From Rugalucina vietnamica (taxonomy: Eukaryota; Mollusca; Bivalvia; Lucinida; Lucinidae), in contig OZ024870.1 in the NCBI GenBank assembly GCA_964017185.1, positions 34,860,139 to 34,924,138 of the forward strand: 64,000 bases of DNA. Direction: 5' to 3'. Made by a program: the position numbers and the translations under genes. This document shows positions 24,501-39,500 of this stretch, piece by piece. Under the pieces are notes generated by a model. It had not been told where the DNA came from and did no database searches. It was given only the letters and a program-made list of their open reading frames with translations. Within the stretch, counting starts at the first letter, position 1. Each line of letters starts with the position of its first letter.

Positions 24501-27500
24501 CATGGATGGTATAATTCCTCTTCTTTCTAAATCCAAAATCTCAAGCTTCTAGCCATCTTCTGTAGCTGCACAGGTCGATTTGTGTCAGACCTGGCCGGAA
24601 ACCCCGACAACCAGTTTTCTCCCGTTGTGGCTCATCTGACCAGGCATGTTTGATTTGTGGTTTGAACATCCCAGCCATCAATCATTCAATCATGTCGGGA
24701 TGGAGCTCATTCATAAAGCCATCAGGATAACAAGTTTGTGTAATGTATACCCCCTTGAACCCCACTTTTATATAGCAAAACTGGGGTATGCAGGGTATAT
24801 CTATTTTTCTTATTTTTGCTCCAAAACATAGATTGTGGGTACTCGTTAGAACCGCCTCGCCCACCTCAGTGAGGTTCTAACGTTTACCCACAATCTATGT
24901 TTTGAGCAAAAATAAGAAAAATATCACAAATTTTCAGCTGAAAATTTTCAAAGCTAAAAAAATTATCTGTTTATTTCATGGGCAAGTTTTCATAATGTGA
25001 AATCTTATTACCTCTACCCCCTCTGAGAGGGCAGTGATGAGACTGTGCGCATTCTCCTTGTTCAGACCTTTCTCTCCATGTAACAGGATATCGTCAGACC
25101 ACTTGATAAACTGTGCGAGGCTCTGGCAAACTTTGTTGTGGCGAGACAGCAGGGTGGTGCTAAAATAAAGGGAGGTAATTAATTATTAACATGTTAACAT
25201 TGGTAGCTGAACACCATCCTAAAATTTGCTGACAGAATTGTAATTGAGCTGCCGCATGGGAAAACCAACAATCTGCATATGCGAAAACAAAGGCACAGAT
25301 CAGCTGTAGCTGATCAGCGCCTTTGATTTTGCCACGAAATGTTCTTAAATCCGAAATATATCAAGCCTCTAGGCTCTAGCCTGCTTCTGCCACTGTACAG
25401 GCCAGTTTGTGTCGGACACCAAAATTGTTTGTTTTCTCATGCACAGACTCAATTATTGTTGTATCCCTTAGGCTGTGTGGAACAGTCTAATCTGGATTTG
25501 TACTATTTCTTAAACAAATTTGGATATTAATTCTAGTACATGTATTAAATATATAATTCTGAACTGTTTTCGATTTTTGTTGCACTTTAATGGACTTTTA
25601 GAAAGTATGAGGATAATTAAGTACAGGGCTTTAGATAATTTTTCAATTAAATGAGTATGTTACTCGTCAATTTGAAAATAAAGGAGTAACGACAATTTTT
25701 GAATGAGTAACGGCTGGTTTTACTTTCACTTTACAATAAGGTCGTATTGATTATAATGGAGTCGGTGTGCGCCGCATAGAAACGGCTTACGCTGATTGTA
25801 TTGCATTGTATTCTACGGAGTCATCTCGTCCCAAACCAGCACTAAAGGCGCGAAGCGCGCCACTGGTTTCTCATGAGTCGAACTTTTTCGATGTCAACCA
25901 AACGAGCCCGGAATAAAGGGGCGCTACTTACGATTTAATCAGATCTCTTCTACCTTCGGGACAACGATAAAAAATGGACATTACGCTCAGGAAAAATATT
26001 AAATGCGTAACGCTTCTTTGATTTTCGTACTTGATACGCATTAGAATTTTAAAAAAATGCGTATCCTTCCAAATATTTTCTTGTATTTACGCGGTACGCA
26101 GGCTTATCTAAAGCCCTGTAAGTATGAGGATAATAAGTTCATACATGTATTTGTATGTTGGTGATAATGCATAAATGCCATTTCGAAGGTGTTCCGAGAA
26201 TAAGAATAGCATTTGAGAGATTACTTACCTATCTTGGTTCATGAAGAAGCTGTTCAGGATGGTGAAGACGTCCATCACCGTATCCAGAATCACTGTCGCT
26301 GTGTTGGGGACGATCTGTAACTTTTCCTGGTCAACAACAGCTTTAATGTATCGCAGAGACCGGTAGACATTGTTCACTTCCGACTGCAACTTGTCCAGGT
26401 CCTGAAACAAACAAACATGTTTTAAGTTTTACACTTTACAGTTTTAAGAAACAATGTTGAGAATCATTGTTGCCATGTTGGGAACAATCTGTAACTTCTC
26501 CTAATCAACAACAGCTTTGATGTAGGTAGACATTGTTCACTTCTGAGGGCCTCATTACGAAAACACGCCCATACAGAATGTTTTTAAGTTGTAAAATTTG
26601 AAAATCTTCAGAAGAAAATTTTTGATATTTTTCTTATTTTTGCTCAAAACATAGATCGTGGGTTCACGTTAGAACCGCCTCAGCGAGGCGGTTCTAACGA
26701 GTACCCACAATCTATGTTTTGGAGCAAAAATAAGAAAAATAGGTTTACCCCTGTAAACCCCAGTTTACCATATAAAAGTGGGGTTTAAGGGGGTATATAC
26801 ATTTCACAGACATGTTTTCCTGATGGAAACAAACACATCGGTTTACATACAATCGTATGTTGCATACAAACATGCTTATATTCCATCACCAATGTCCAGG
26901 ACCAGTCTTTGCCATGTTTGGGACCAATCTGTAACTTTTTCTAGTCAACAACAGCTTTCATGTATTATTGTTCATTTCTGATAGGAACTTGTCTATGCTT
27001 GTTGGTTTCTAAAGCTTTATGTCACAGGCAGACACTTTTGGAGCATGTTTTTGGTCATGTGTACATCCCTTCAATTTTCCAGAGTACATATTTGTTTGTT
27101 TGTATTGAGGTTTAATGTCCCAGACAACAATTTTTCAGTCATGTCGGGACAGAGCCACTCATGCTGGGTATTAACCAGTACAATGGAGAGTTTTAATGCA
27201 CCACTAGACTGATTCTACATGTAGTTCAATTTCGATACTCTCAATCGAAGCTAGCTACAGCAAGTATGTCTGGGAACCCGTCTAATGCACCACCAGGCTC
27301 CCCTGTCTACATCATGTTATTATTTCCATCACCAAGATGTGGTCAGAATCACATGTGGATATTTAAAACATGGTGATAATATGCAGCTCTTTTTCTAAAT
27401 GATGTTGAATTTCTTCCAGGCTCTACAAGAAGATCAACAGGTGAAGACAGACATGCAAAGTCTACCCTAAGAACAATATAAGCCTTCCCTGATTTTCTGA

Positions 27501-30500
27501 CATTTCTTTTAAAGCCAAACCAGATGGCACTGCAGCTTTTGAAGGCATCTCTTCTGCCTTGTGTGTTGTGAGTGATGACACAAACTGTCTAGGATATTTT
27601 CAAAATCTGAACCTCATGTTATTACAGAAACAGAAAGTACTTTGCCTAAAATATCTACCTGCCTCAATCCAACAAAGCCACAAAATTCAAATTTGGCAAC
27701 GTCTAAAAAGTATGTTCAGATTTGCAATAATACTCTTCATCATTTCACACAGCAAATTACGCAACAAGTAGTTCTATTAGACACTGAATCACAAGAATCG
27801 TCTTTTTTTACTTGCATACAATGTTTGTTATGCACAAGTTTTCCCTACGACTGACTATATTTTGAGGTGAGATGTTCCTGAAGGTCTTTGAGAGTGCCAA
27901 CATCAGAAGTTATGCCAAGGAACTTGTCTGCTTAACTAATAATTACAGAGCTGTCAATGAGCAATATGAGCCACGTCGTGAGAAAACCGGATTTTTGCCT
28001 AGGCGAAAACAAAGGCGCAGATCAGCTTCGCGGTAACCGCGAAGCTGATCAGCGCCTTTGTTTTCGCTACTCGGATAGTACAATTCCTCTTCTACTTAAA
28101 TCCGAAATTTCAAGCTTCTAGCTCTTTTCTGAGCTTGTACAGGCCGGTTTGTGTCAGACCTGGTCGGAAACCCCGAAGACCGGTTTTCTCGCGTCGCGGC
28201 TCATATTTGTGAATTTCAAGGAGATCTAACACAAACTGGAGTGTACAACCAAAGGAAACGGCAAAACGCTGAGATTTCTGTGACAATTTGGAGTACAAAT
28301 GATACTATTAGCATCCAGAGCTCGGTAAACTTTGAGCCTTGTAGGGGGACAATTATACATGTATTAATGTTTCTGGCTAAAACAGAGCCGCTCAGCTGCA
28401 ATCCTTCTGTATTGTTACAATTGCAATATTTGTGAATTCACAGTAAACAACAAAATTGATGCAGTTGTTATCTTTTGCCTCGCAAATATGCATAAAACAA
28501 GATCAAGCTCATTTTATAGTGGAATGCCTGCCAAAGTTTTATTTTTTCATCAAATGATTGCATATTAACATGGTTTGATGGGTGTTTTTAGAGAAGATTC
28601 TGTTAGGAATATCACTTTTATTAGGCATCATCTATAGATATAAGGGCACCATACTCTAAATGTCCCATTGTATATCAACGGTTTGTTTCAAGCCCTTGTT
28701 ATACATTCAATGAAAACGGCAAAATCAATGTGAATTTGGACAAACATTCTGAAAAAAAAATCTTCTATACCTATGCTAAAAGCCACTGCGAATGCACTTA
28801 CATTTGAGCCGCCTCGTGGGAAAACCAACAATGTGGTTTCCGAACAGGTTCGACACAAACCCACCTGTACAAGCACAGAAAAGAGCTAGAAGCTTGAAGT
28901 TTCGGATTTAAGTAGAAGAGGAATAGTACTATCTGAGTAGCGAAAACAATGGCACTGATCAGCTTCGCGGTTACCGCGAAGCTGATCTGGGCCTTTGTTT
29001 TCGCATATGCAGATTGTTGGTTTTCCCATGGGGTGGCTCATTTTATGCAAAAGGGTAGCACATTTTGGATGTCGAAAATGCTTCCTTTTAAAATAGCCAC
29101 AAACAAGTTATGTTGTCTGATGCTTCCCAAAGCTATTCACTATGATCATCAGTATGATGCATGCTTCTTCAATTGTTCTTCAAGAGCACAAAATGCCTTT
29201 ATATCACACCTTTCTCTTGTAAGAACTTGGCAAGGGATAGGTTGCAATTCCATTCATTTAAACAAAGGTATCATCACAATATGTCTGTAATGGTTTTGTC
29301 TGAGGTTTGTTTCATCAGAAATCTAGAACAAAAATCTTTGTGAGCAAAAGAGCCATGTCATGAATACCCTACTTTCTGCATTTGCATTTTAACAACATGA
29401 TGCTGGCATATTCATGCTCTGATTTGACCAAGTCAACAATTTTTGGTCAGGTTGGGACTTAGTCAACCATTCTTGGGTACTTATCTAGTACCCAGAGTTA
29501 AATCGATTGGTACTACCTCTGCTGTCGACTGGGTCAGGCAAATAGTACGTTAAATTATGCTGGTATCTGATTGTCCAGGCTGTACCACTATATACTTAAG
29601 TCGACAGCTGTGACTGCCTGTCCCATCCTCTGCAACTGAGCCTACAAGGTCTGCCACAAACTGGGTTGTACAACCAGTGGGAAGAATTAGCTAGTGGCTT
29701 GAAAGTTTGTTTTAAATTTCTGATTTTGACCAGTGGGGCTAATTTGTAGCTTGTGATTTAACAGGAGAGCAGCTGATCTACACCCATATTTTTGCAAATT
29801 TATGCAAACTGCAGTTTTCTTCAAGACATGGCTCCTATGGCTAATTAGTTTGAGAATGTGCCAAACCTTGCACCTAATCACACACTGCACCGAGTTCATT
29901 ATACCAACATCAAAACAACAACATTCACATGCCAAAGTAAACATATCATTTCATCAAGTACCATAAGAAACAACTATATAATTACATGGAGAGAAGATGA
30001 GTCAAAGGACATCATAGATATACCCTAGAAAATTTAAATGAGATAGGTCAAGAGAAAACCAACATTTTGCTTTTTGCGAAAACAAAGGCGCAGATCAGCT
30101 TCGCAGTAACTGCGAAGCTGATCAGCACCTTTGTTTTCGCTATACAGATAGTACAGGTCATCTACATTCTAACGAAACCCAGGATTTCAAGATTCTAGCT
30201 GTCTTCTGTGACTGCACAGATTGGATTGTGTCAGATGTGGCTCAAATCTACTCATTCATTACCCTGGAGAAAATAGTGAGGTGAAAACATGAGACTGAGG
30301 TTGAAAGAATGCTAGAACATGGGTAAACTATAAGCAAAGATGGTGAGCCTGACAGCTCAGGTGAGTCGAGAACTGAAAAGAGGGGAAGGAATAGGAGACA
30401 TAGGACATGGACGGATTATGAAATCACTGGTTTCCATATTTTAAAACTTGCATGTTCATTGCACGGCCAAACATACAAGTACATGTACACGGCTGTCAGA

Positions 30501-33500
30501 GGAATGAAACTTCAGATTTGTGACAATGTAGGAAGTTCAGGTTCAACTTTCAGTAACCATATGAGCCGCGTCATGAAAAAAAAAACAACAACAATGTGGT
30601 TACAGAACAGGTCTGACACAAACCGAGCTGTACATGCACAGAACATGGCTAGAGGCTGGAAAATTTGGATTTGGAAAGTAGATGAATTGTACTATCCATG
30701 TAGCGAAAACAAAGGCACTGATTCGCTGTGCACTTACTGCCCAGATGATCTGCAGCTTTGTTTTCGCATAGGCAAAAATCCTGTTTTCTGATGATGCGGC
30801 TCATATCATGCATAGCAACACTTTTTCTGCATATGTGATCACATTTCTTTTTCTTTCATTTGTTTCCTGTTACCCTATTTATGGGGACATAAATATCTAT
30901 TTACAACAATAATATTCTCTCTCAGTTGCCAGATCAGAAAACATACATTTTGAATACATGTACATGCATGTCCAAAAGAAATATGCAGACTTGTGAAGGT
31001 TGAAAATAATTGAGCCGCATCATGAGAAAAACGGATTTTTGCCTATGCGAAAACAAAGGCGCAGATCAGCTTCGCAGTAACTGCGAAGCTGATCAGTGCC
31101 TTTGTTTTCGCTACACGGATAGTACAATCCCTCTTCTTTTTAAATCGAAAATTTCAAGCTTCTAGCCTGATTCTGTGACTGTACAGGCCGGTTTGTGTCA
31201 GACCTGGTCGGAAAACCCCGAAGACCGGTTTCCTCGCGCCGCGGCTCAATTATTGTCATACCTGGAAGAATCCATGGTTTTCTCTATTAACCCATATTTG
31301 ACAAATGAATTCTCCCATCATTATCAATTGGATGAGTCCACTTTCATTTTTAGGGGCGTCAGGAGTGATTTTTAAATTTTCTTCAACTTTTTGATGAACA
31401 TTCTCTAAGCAAACAGAATAGCCCCAGATGGGACGCCGCGTTCTGCGGCGTCACATCTGGGGCTATTCTGTTTGCCTATGTCCCATAAAAGGGACGCCAG
31501 GCTTAAATGAGTTAAAGAGGAACTTTGACAAATGACAGGAAGAGGGTAGAGGAACATTTGAGACAAAGTCTAGGAACAAAATGCATTTAGAAAGGCAATC
31601 TCAATTAATAAGAAGACCACTCCAATTACCAAACCCGCTTTTCAGCATTCCCTTGAATAGCCTCTACATTTAGGTTCAATCCTAATGCTGGCAAAATGTA
31701 GACTATACCCCTAGCATGCCTTGATTTGTCATACTTGCCTGTACTATCCACAACCCTATACTATTATATCTTGAAACTCATTCAATCAAAGCTTTACACT
31801 TGCAAGCAAATAGACCATCATGACAATTCTAGGCATCTAGTGACATTCTAGTCATACCGACCCCTATCATTTTTCATCGTACAATACAATACAATCCACT
31901 CAACAAGTTCCTCCAATCCAGGAGCTGTCACTCACCACCCAAGGGATTTTAATTCAGTGACATGTCATTCATCATGAGAAAACATGCTTCTTACATATGC
32001 TATGCAAAGGCCCAGATCAGCTGTGCAGTAAATGCACAACTGACCAGACCCTATGTTTTCGCTTCATCGATAGTCCAATCCCTCTTCCATCCAAAATTTC
32101 AAGCTTCTAGCTTTCTTCTCTGACTAAACAGACCCGTTTGTGTAGGACCAGGTCTGAATTCTGGAGACGGTTTTCTAATGATGAGGCTCACGTGTGAGTC
32201 ATCCATTCCTATTAAAATCGGTGATAATTGGTGATCAAATCTACATAATTGTCCAAAGACCAGATCATGACCTTCCTAGAAACTGTTTATTGACATCAAG
32301 AAACTGGACAATCTACTGGACATTTTGAGTAACTGTATGACTAATCTCATAATTCGGGCTTAAACAGTATTCACGACTCAGAGGATAATTTTTGACAAAA
32401 TGACATCCATGTGAACTATGTAGCTCAGCAACTAGTTGTCGACTTATAATACACAAACTTGTACACTGACCAATAATAGTACTCACAGCCAGAGTGACTT
32501 CTGAGTGAATGAGTACAAGTGACAACAGCAGTACCTGTTTACACCACTGTTTTTGACATATGAGCCGCCTCGTGGGAAAACCAACAATGTGGTTTCCGAA
32601 CAGGTCCGACACAAACCGACCTGTACAAGCACAGAAAAGAGCTAGAAGCTCAAAATTTCTGATTTAAGAAGAAGAGGAATAGTACTATCCGAGTAGCGAA
32701 AACAAAGGCGCTGATCAGCTTCGCGGTTACCACGAAGCTGATCTGCGTCTTTGTTTTCGCCTATGCAGATTGTTGGTTTTCCCATGAGGCGGCTCATAAT
32801 GCTATTCAAAAGAGTCTAGATTCCGAGCAATGCCACAGCACTCAGTTGCCCTTCCAATTTCACAACTTGTAGAAGTTAAGTCGCATTTGTTGTCTGTGCA
32901 CGCTTAATGCTTAAGGCAAGCAATCTAAGAGAGATCTAAATGATTTACTGTTTATGTATAAATCTAAATGTCAGTTTGTCTTGAAAATCAGGATGACCAA
33001 TAGATAGCATTTAACCTTTAGCATGCTGTAGGCGACTGCGGTCGACCGTGGAATACCTATCTGTGCCAACTAGAGGCGACTGCGGTCGACAAGAAAAACC
33101 GCTTTCAAATTTCCCGCACTTTTCGCCCACTGCCTACTTATGAATATTAATGAGCGATGCCCAGACAGTTGCGCATGAAAACAACATGGCGGCTTGTGGT
33201 TTTGGGACCGATTTGTCGGCCGATTTTGATCGGATTTTTGTTATTTTTGCATTAGAAATGCATTTTCAGCGCTTTTTTTCGCTGGTAAATGGAAAATTGG
33301 GTGCATTTACACCCAAAATATGACATCGTAACGGTACGTATGATGAATTTTTACGCTAGAAATCGGCGTAACAAAGACTTCCGAAACCGAAAGTAGATTT
33401 GTTTACTGCGTTTGTTGAATTTATTCAGCTGTTTTTATGGCTCAAAAATTAAGAAAAAACACGGAAAAAATTTGAAAAAACGTCAGTGGGCTGCGATATC

Positions 33501-36500
33501 GATTTCACTATATTGCTCAGCATGCTAAAGGTTAATGATGGTCTCCTAAAGCTAGAGACATTGCTTTCCATTTAATTCTGCTAATAAATCTGTAGGCGGC
33601 AGAATAATTGGCAAACTTTATATTTATGAAGGTTATTTGTACAAATTATACACGAAAAACTGCAATAACATTTAGCGATTCTAACTTTCAGGATGACTTT
33701 ACAACCGCGCAAATACCAGCTTAGCAATTCACAAGTTTCAGACATCTCAAAATCAGTTGTCAAAGACAAGAAATTGACAGTCCACAACAGTCATCCGGGT
33801 GCAATTAAAGAATAGAAAAAAGTTGTTCATTTCCTTAAAATAACCAAAAGCTGTCAAACAATCAACTGGGTCTGTTTCAGTATTTGCAAGCAACCAATGA
33901 AATTTTTGAAAAGAGAAATCAACATCTGTCAATTCCATCTCACTTGCACCAATCAGAGATAAAAAGGTGATGATGTACATTTCAAGGTTGATTCAAATAT
34001 TGGACAGGAAATGTCAATTTCATCTTCTTGACAACTGGTTAAGAGATGCTTGAAACACCTGGATTGCTAAGCTGCTATTTGCCTGGTTGTAATATTTATT
34101 CGTCTTCAACTAAAGCAAAGTTCTATAATATAATCTATGAACAGATAATATTCAGTTTGATACTTGTGTTCATACGAGGTGCGTCATCCCAGATATCAGG
34201 ACCATAACAACCCGGATTCAATAGGTTCATTTTTTAGGAACTCCACTTGCAACTTTGACAGGATTTTCTGGAAACCTGGTCCGTAACTCGGAAATCATTA
34301 TTGGTGGTAAAGAAGCACAATTGACTGAGGATTTCAGTTATGTAACCATTTTCTTTTTGGAACATACACTCCCGAGAGTTTTTTTAAATAAGTACACCTG
34401 GACCTCTTTATAACACGGTTCGTTACAGCACGGTTTTGGATATAACACAGACCATTCATGGACCCCATTGAATGGTCTAACTTTGCTATATATTTATACA
34501 TTTTACTCTCGTTATAACACGGACTGGATAGCTAACACGGAAATTGTCTTGGACCCAACAATAGTGTTATTAAGAGGTTGTGGTGTATGTGAAATGGTCG
34601 CTGGTTTGTCACGTGACTGCCATATTTGGAAATCACGCCACCTAGGGAAATATGGGTAAAATGGCAGCCTACATTGGCGGGTCTACTGTCAAAATTACGG
34701 GAGTTATGGGGTCCAAAGCAAGGTGACTATCAATTTCAGCCCTATTTATATATTGTAAATACAGCATGGTAAGAGTTAATCAAACAGTGTTTTAATAGCA
34801 TTAATTGATATCATTTTTGTTTCTATGGAGAAATAAGGAAATTAATATCTTGATAACAAAATAGCACTGGTATGTGGATCTTAATTACATTCTACAAAGG
34901 CTACAAGTAGCTTTCCCAGAATAAGCTAATAAGGAAATTTAACCATGATAATATGATGATGGATGGCCTTGTGAAATTAGCTGTTATTAGGTTAGCCTAA
35001 CTGAAGGTCAACTTCCATTAGAGTCTTTTAGACACACAGATCTGTCATTCTCTTCAGCCAATTTACTTCCACTTTCAGAATTAAGTGTATAGTTGCAGGC
35101 AATGCATGGATGCTATTCAACAGTACCTCAAGCACTACTATTTGAGCCAGCAAACTGGGTTCCCACCAGGTCCAACACAAACCCATCTATACAGTTGCAG
35201 AAGAGGGCTAGAAGCTTGAAATTTCAGATTTAAGAAGACCTATCGTACTATCCGTGAAGCGAAAACAAAGGCGCTGATAATAAGTGCAGTGCCGGGCATT
35301 TAAAATTGAAAAGTTAAAAGCCCCGCTATTTCCCGGCCCAGGGGGAGCCGGAGATACAAATGACTGATGCACTATAAATGACAGTTTTGTTCAAGTTATA
35401 GTGCTTCATTTCCACAATCAATAGCTAAGGTGTTGTCAGGACAGATCCAAGCCACACTGTTCCGTGAGGCAGATTTACCCTACTGAGTGCACATTCATAC
35501 AAACTGATGCTAGTAGTACTTACAGTTTTAGATTTAACTTCCATTGAGAGTTCCACTGGCTTCATTTTCATTGTTCAGTTCTTTGTTAACACCAAATTAT
35601 TTCACAAATTTTCCTTTACCAATTATTTCTGTTTTTTACTTTGACTGTTTTTTCCTCCAAAAGCTACTGCATCAATCAAGAACAAAACAAACTCATAAAA
35701 TCAGAACTGCACATTTCTTCGCAGTGCATCACCTGAGGTATAATCACTGACTGAATCACCTGAAGATTTTGAATCATTACCACTTGCAGTTTCAATCTCA
35801 GCTGACTGCAGTCTGTCTATCTTTATCTACTGAAGATGTTTTCTAAATCTTATCAACTCACAGCAGTTCCATCATGTGGCTGACAAGTCTCAAAATGAGA
35901 ATTTGATCTTGATATATTATCCCATTCTGGGATTACCTTTGTATTGTGATCTTTTATCCTTGTCAATAATGGTGTTGCTTATGTATTTCTAAATAAACAC
36001 TTGCAGTCTTCAAAATTTCAAGCAATGGCCAGTTTGACCATATTTTCTATCAAGTTTGACAATTCTGCAAAAATCTAATATAATGTTTGAATTGCTTTTT
36101 TATAATTTTCAAAAAGAAAAAAAGGATGGAAAAGGCTTATTGCAGGATCATTGGATTTTCTTTACTACCTAGAGCAGTCTAATCACCATGCAAGTCTGTT
36201 CCAACATCAACAAGAGCTTTATGCAAAGCAGGTAGGGATTAATTTTTATCATCCCAATCATCCAAAATAACTATAATTAACATGCCATCATTTCTCTATG
36301 ATGAGGAAAACATTAGCCAATTCTAAAAATATCCTGCAATTCCAAAATGATCACCTGCTTTTTACATAATCGAAAACAAATATGCAGATCAGCTGTGCAG
36401 TTACTGCACAGCTGATGAGCGCCTTTGTTTTGCTTCTTGGACTGTACAATCCCTCTTCTTCTTTAATCTGAAATTTCACTTCTAACCATCCTCTGTGACT

Positions 36501-39500
36501 GTACGGGCCAGTTTGTGTTGGACCTGGTCAGAAACGCCAACCAGACCGGCTCTCTCCTGACACAATATTCCAAGATGATCCAGACCTCTGGAAATCCTTA
36601 TCACAAGCGGTAGTAAAAGAAGAAGCTTTTTATCTCTTCATTTCATTTTAATCACCTTTATCAGGAGCACCATGTTGTTTTTAACACCAAAGAAAAAACA
36701 AGATTATTCACTTTTTTCCAACAATTTATGTTCTAAATGTGTGTTATTGATGCACAAATCACTTATGAACTCCTTCATAAATGTAGGTATCTAAATTGCA
36801 CATCTTTTACATATTTGAGTTATTTTGATGTATTTACATAGCATCAGTTTTATTTCCCTGGTTTCACATGACAAAACCAACCAAAATTACACACAACACA
36901 GACTCAAACTACCCTGTGTATACATGTAGTGTTCAATAAGGAGGCTGAAATGGTTTCTCAAGATCTATACAAGTTTTCTTGACAATGCAAACATGAGGTG
37001 CAGACACTAAACCAGGCTGGTCTGTGTCTTCAAAGAACCACAAAAACTTGATTTTGTCACATGACCCCATAATTGGCAATAAAATATGATATCAGTAACC
37101 TTCAATCACCTGTCATGTCTTCCTTTTATGGTCAGCTGTGGTTTGGTCTGTTGAACTTTCAGTTTCAGTCAACTGAACATGTCAGGGTTACTACTTCCCA
37201 TATCAGCTATCAACATCAAAGTTCTGGTTTAATTATACACCACCACATTATGCATTTGTAACCACCTCCCCCCACACCCGGCCAAGCCCAGCAGGGGAAT
37301 AGCGGGGACTTTGACTTTAGGTCCAGCAAAATCCCCTCTGAAAGCCCCACCATGTGGGGACTGCTCATTGGTAAAACCACTGCTGTTTTCCCCAGCAGCC
37401 TGCTATCTTCTCATTTCATGGCCCTTTTAAAAGCAAACCCAAGGTATTTCCGCCACGTACACACTGCCGTGGCAAAACTTTGGTCAAAGCCCTGCTCATT
37501 CCACGGCTACGCCACCCCCCTCCGCCGAGGGGGTGGGGTGGGGGATGGGCGGGGTCACAAATGAGTAGTGCATTAATCATGTAAGGTTGGAATTCCCTTA
37601 TTCTTGACTGATGCACAGCATGTTGTCATACAGAAAGTCTCTATCTGTGCATATTATTATAATGATCTTCACATAAATAGACAGTTGGAACTTGGTCATG
37701 GCCAAAGCTTGGACTGATCATACTAAGTCCCAAAAGAAATTCAAAGGTTATTTGAGCCACTGCATAAGAAAACCAACAAAATGCTTGGGCGAAAACAAAG
37801 GCGCAGATCAGCTCTGCGGTTATCGGGAACCTGATCAGCGCCTTTGTTTTCGCTACTTGGATAGTACAATGCCTCTTCTTCTTAAATCCAAAATCCTGCT
37901 TCTGTGACTGTACAGGCTGGTTTGTGTCGGACCTGATCGGAACCCTAATTTTCTCACGCACAGGCACAGGAGTAATTTCAGATGCAAGCTGTTCTGTGGC
38001 CTGAGTTGATTCAGCCCTGGAACTCCACTGAAACTGCACATGGTCATACACTGAAAACAACACTAAGTTAGGATCACCAACTTTTAAGAAAGGAAGTGGC
38101 TACTGACAGCCGGCTGTCGGTAGCGATTGCCTTTAAGAAAACTATGGTTAGACACTAGACAAAATGTGCCCCATTTTGTTCTCTGGCACTTTGAAACTTG
38201 CACTTTGAAAGTTCTGAGTAAATCTCATTAGCTCTGTGATTAATGAAAGTTCTATCAGAATCAGTCAGGAACTTCTTCCTTCATTAACTGTACAAGAAGT
38301 TCTTCATGATAAGGAACTGTCTTATCAGGCCTTGTTGATAAGTTTGATAAGTTACCAGAGAAAGCTAACTGTAAAAGAGATAGAGAATCATTCCTCTTGT
38401 GGCTTGAAACTGTCCCAAGCTGGGATTAACACTAGAATGATGTATTTTAGAACTAAAAGAGAAGAAATCTACCGGTGTTACTATCATGATTGGCTATTGC
38501 ATCAGGTTGGCTTCATTTAAAAGTACCTGTATGCCACCGTGTCCATTCGAAACGCATGAAAAGAGGTCGTAACGCATGATCGGCGGCATTTTCACGTATG
38601 ATTGCGGTAGTTTCCTTCGGATTCGCCGCCATTTTTGGAGGAAACTTTAGCGGTAAGTTTTTACAAACTTTTATTTGAATTATTTAAATAGACCTTTCCA
38701 ACGAACGATCTAGCCTATCCGGATCTACATATATGCCTCTAATTGCCGAGTGTTCTACTGATGCATAGGCTTCGATAGGACTCGCAAACATTCGAGGAGA
38801 TTATTGTTTTGCAAGTTCGGCCATACACGAAAATAACATTCGCCCAAAAACGTTTCGTACTTTTCTCATTTTCTTCAAAGTTTTGACTAACTGTTGGATG
38901 ATTTTGCTTTTTGACATCACACTTTAACTTAAGAAGCCAATTACTCATGATTTTTTCCCGAACAACCACGGGTTAAAACAAAATACGTCAAAATTAAAGT
39001 AACGCACGATAATACGGCAACCTGGTCTTTCGAACTTTGCAAGCATTTACAATGAATAACATATTTTAAGGGGTAAAAGCAAGCCAAACGCTCATTTGTC
39101 TCCAGTTTACACGTTTGGTGCTCGTCAATTGTACAAAGCTGAATCCTTGCTGTAAAACAGTAATTTGCTGACCATGTTGCTCGGTAGCTCTGTTGGCATA
39201 GCTATCAAAGAAGCAGAAGAAGAATGTGGCCCGACCAGGGCACGAACCAAGGGTCTCTCTCTTACCGTTTGAGCATATAGTTAGTCCATTACTTTGAGAC
39301 TGTCAGTAATAAATTACAGAGAGATTAAATCAAATATATGGACAAACCTCCTCCCTTTCTACAATTTATCTATATTCTGATGTTGACCGAGTCATATAAA
39401 TTACAGGAATGACCCCGAGTGGGTACTCTGACATTTTCGCCATCTCTATACATAGGCATGGCCTATTTTTTTTGAGTCAACATTTCGAATTTCGGTATTT

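Noticed and set aside
27968..28202. Palindromic family A units as tRNA or structural RNA genes
   Set aside because: They have no A/B boxes, and the dispersed copies with TIRs and target duplications show that they are MITEs.
38739..38969. 76-codon open frame as a host gene
   Set aside because: It exists only because it lies in the TIR, with an identical inverse at 46131-46361. No recognised domain and no splice or start context.
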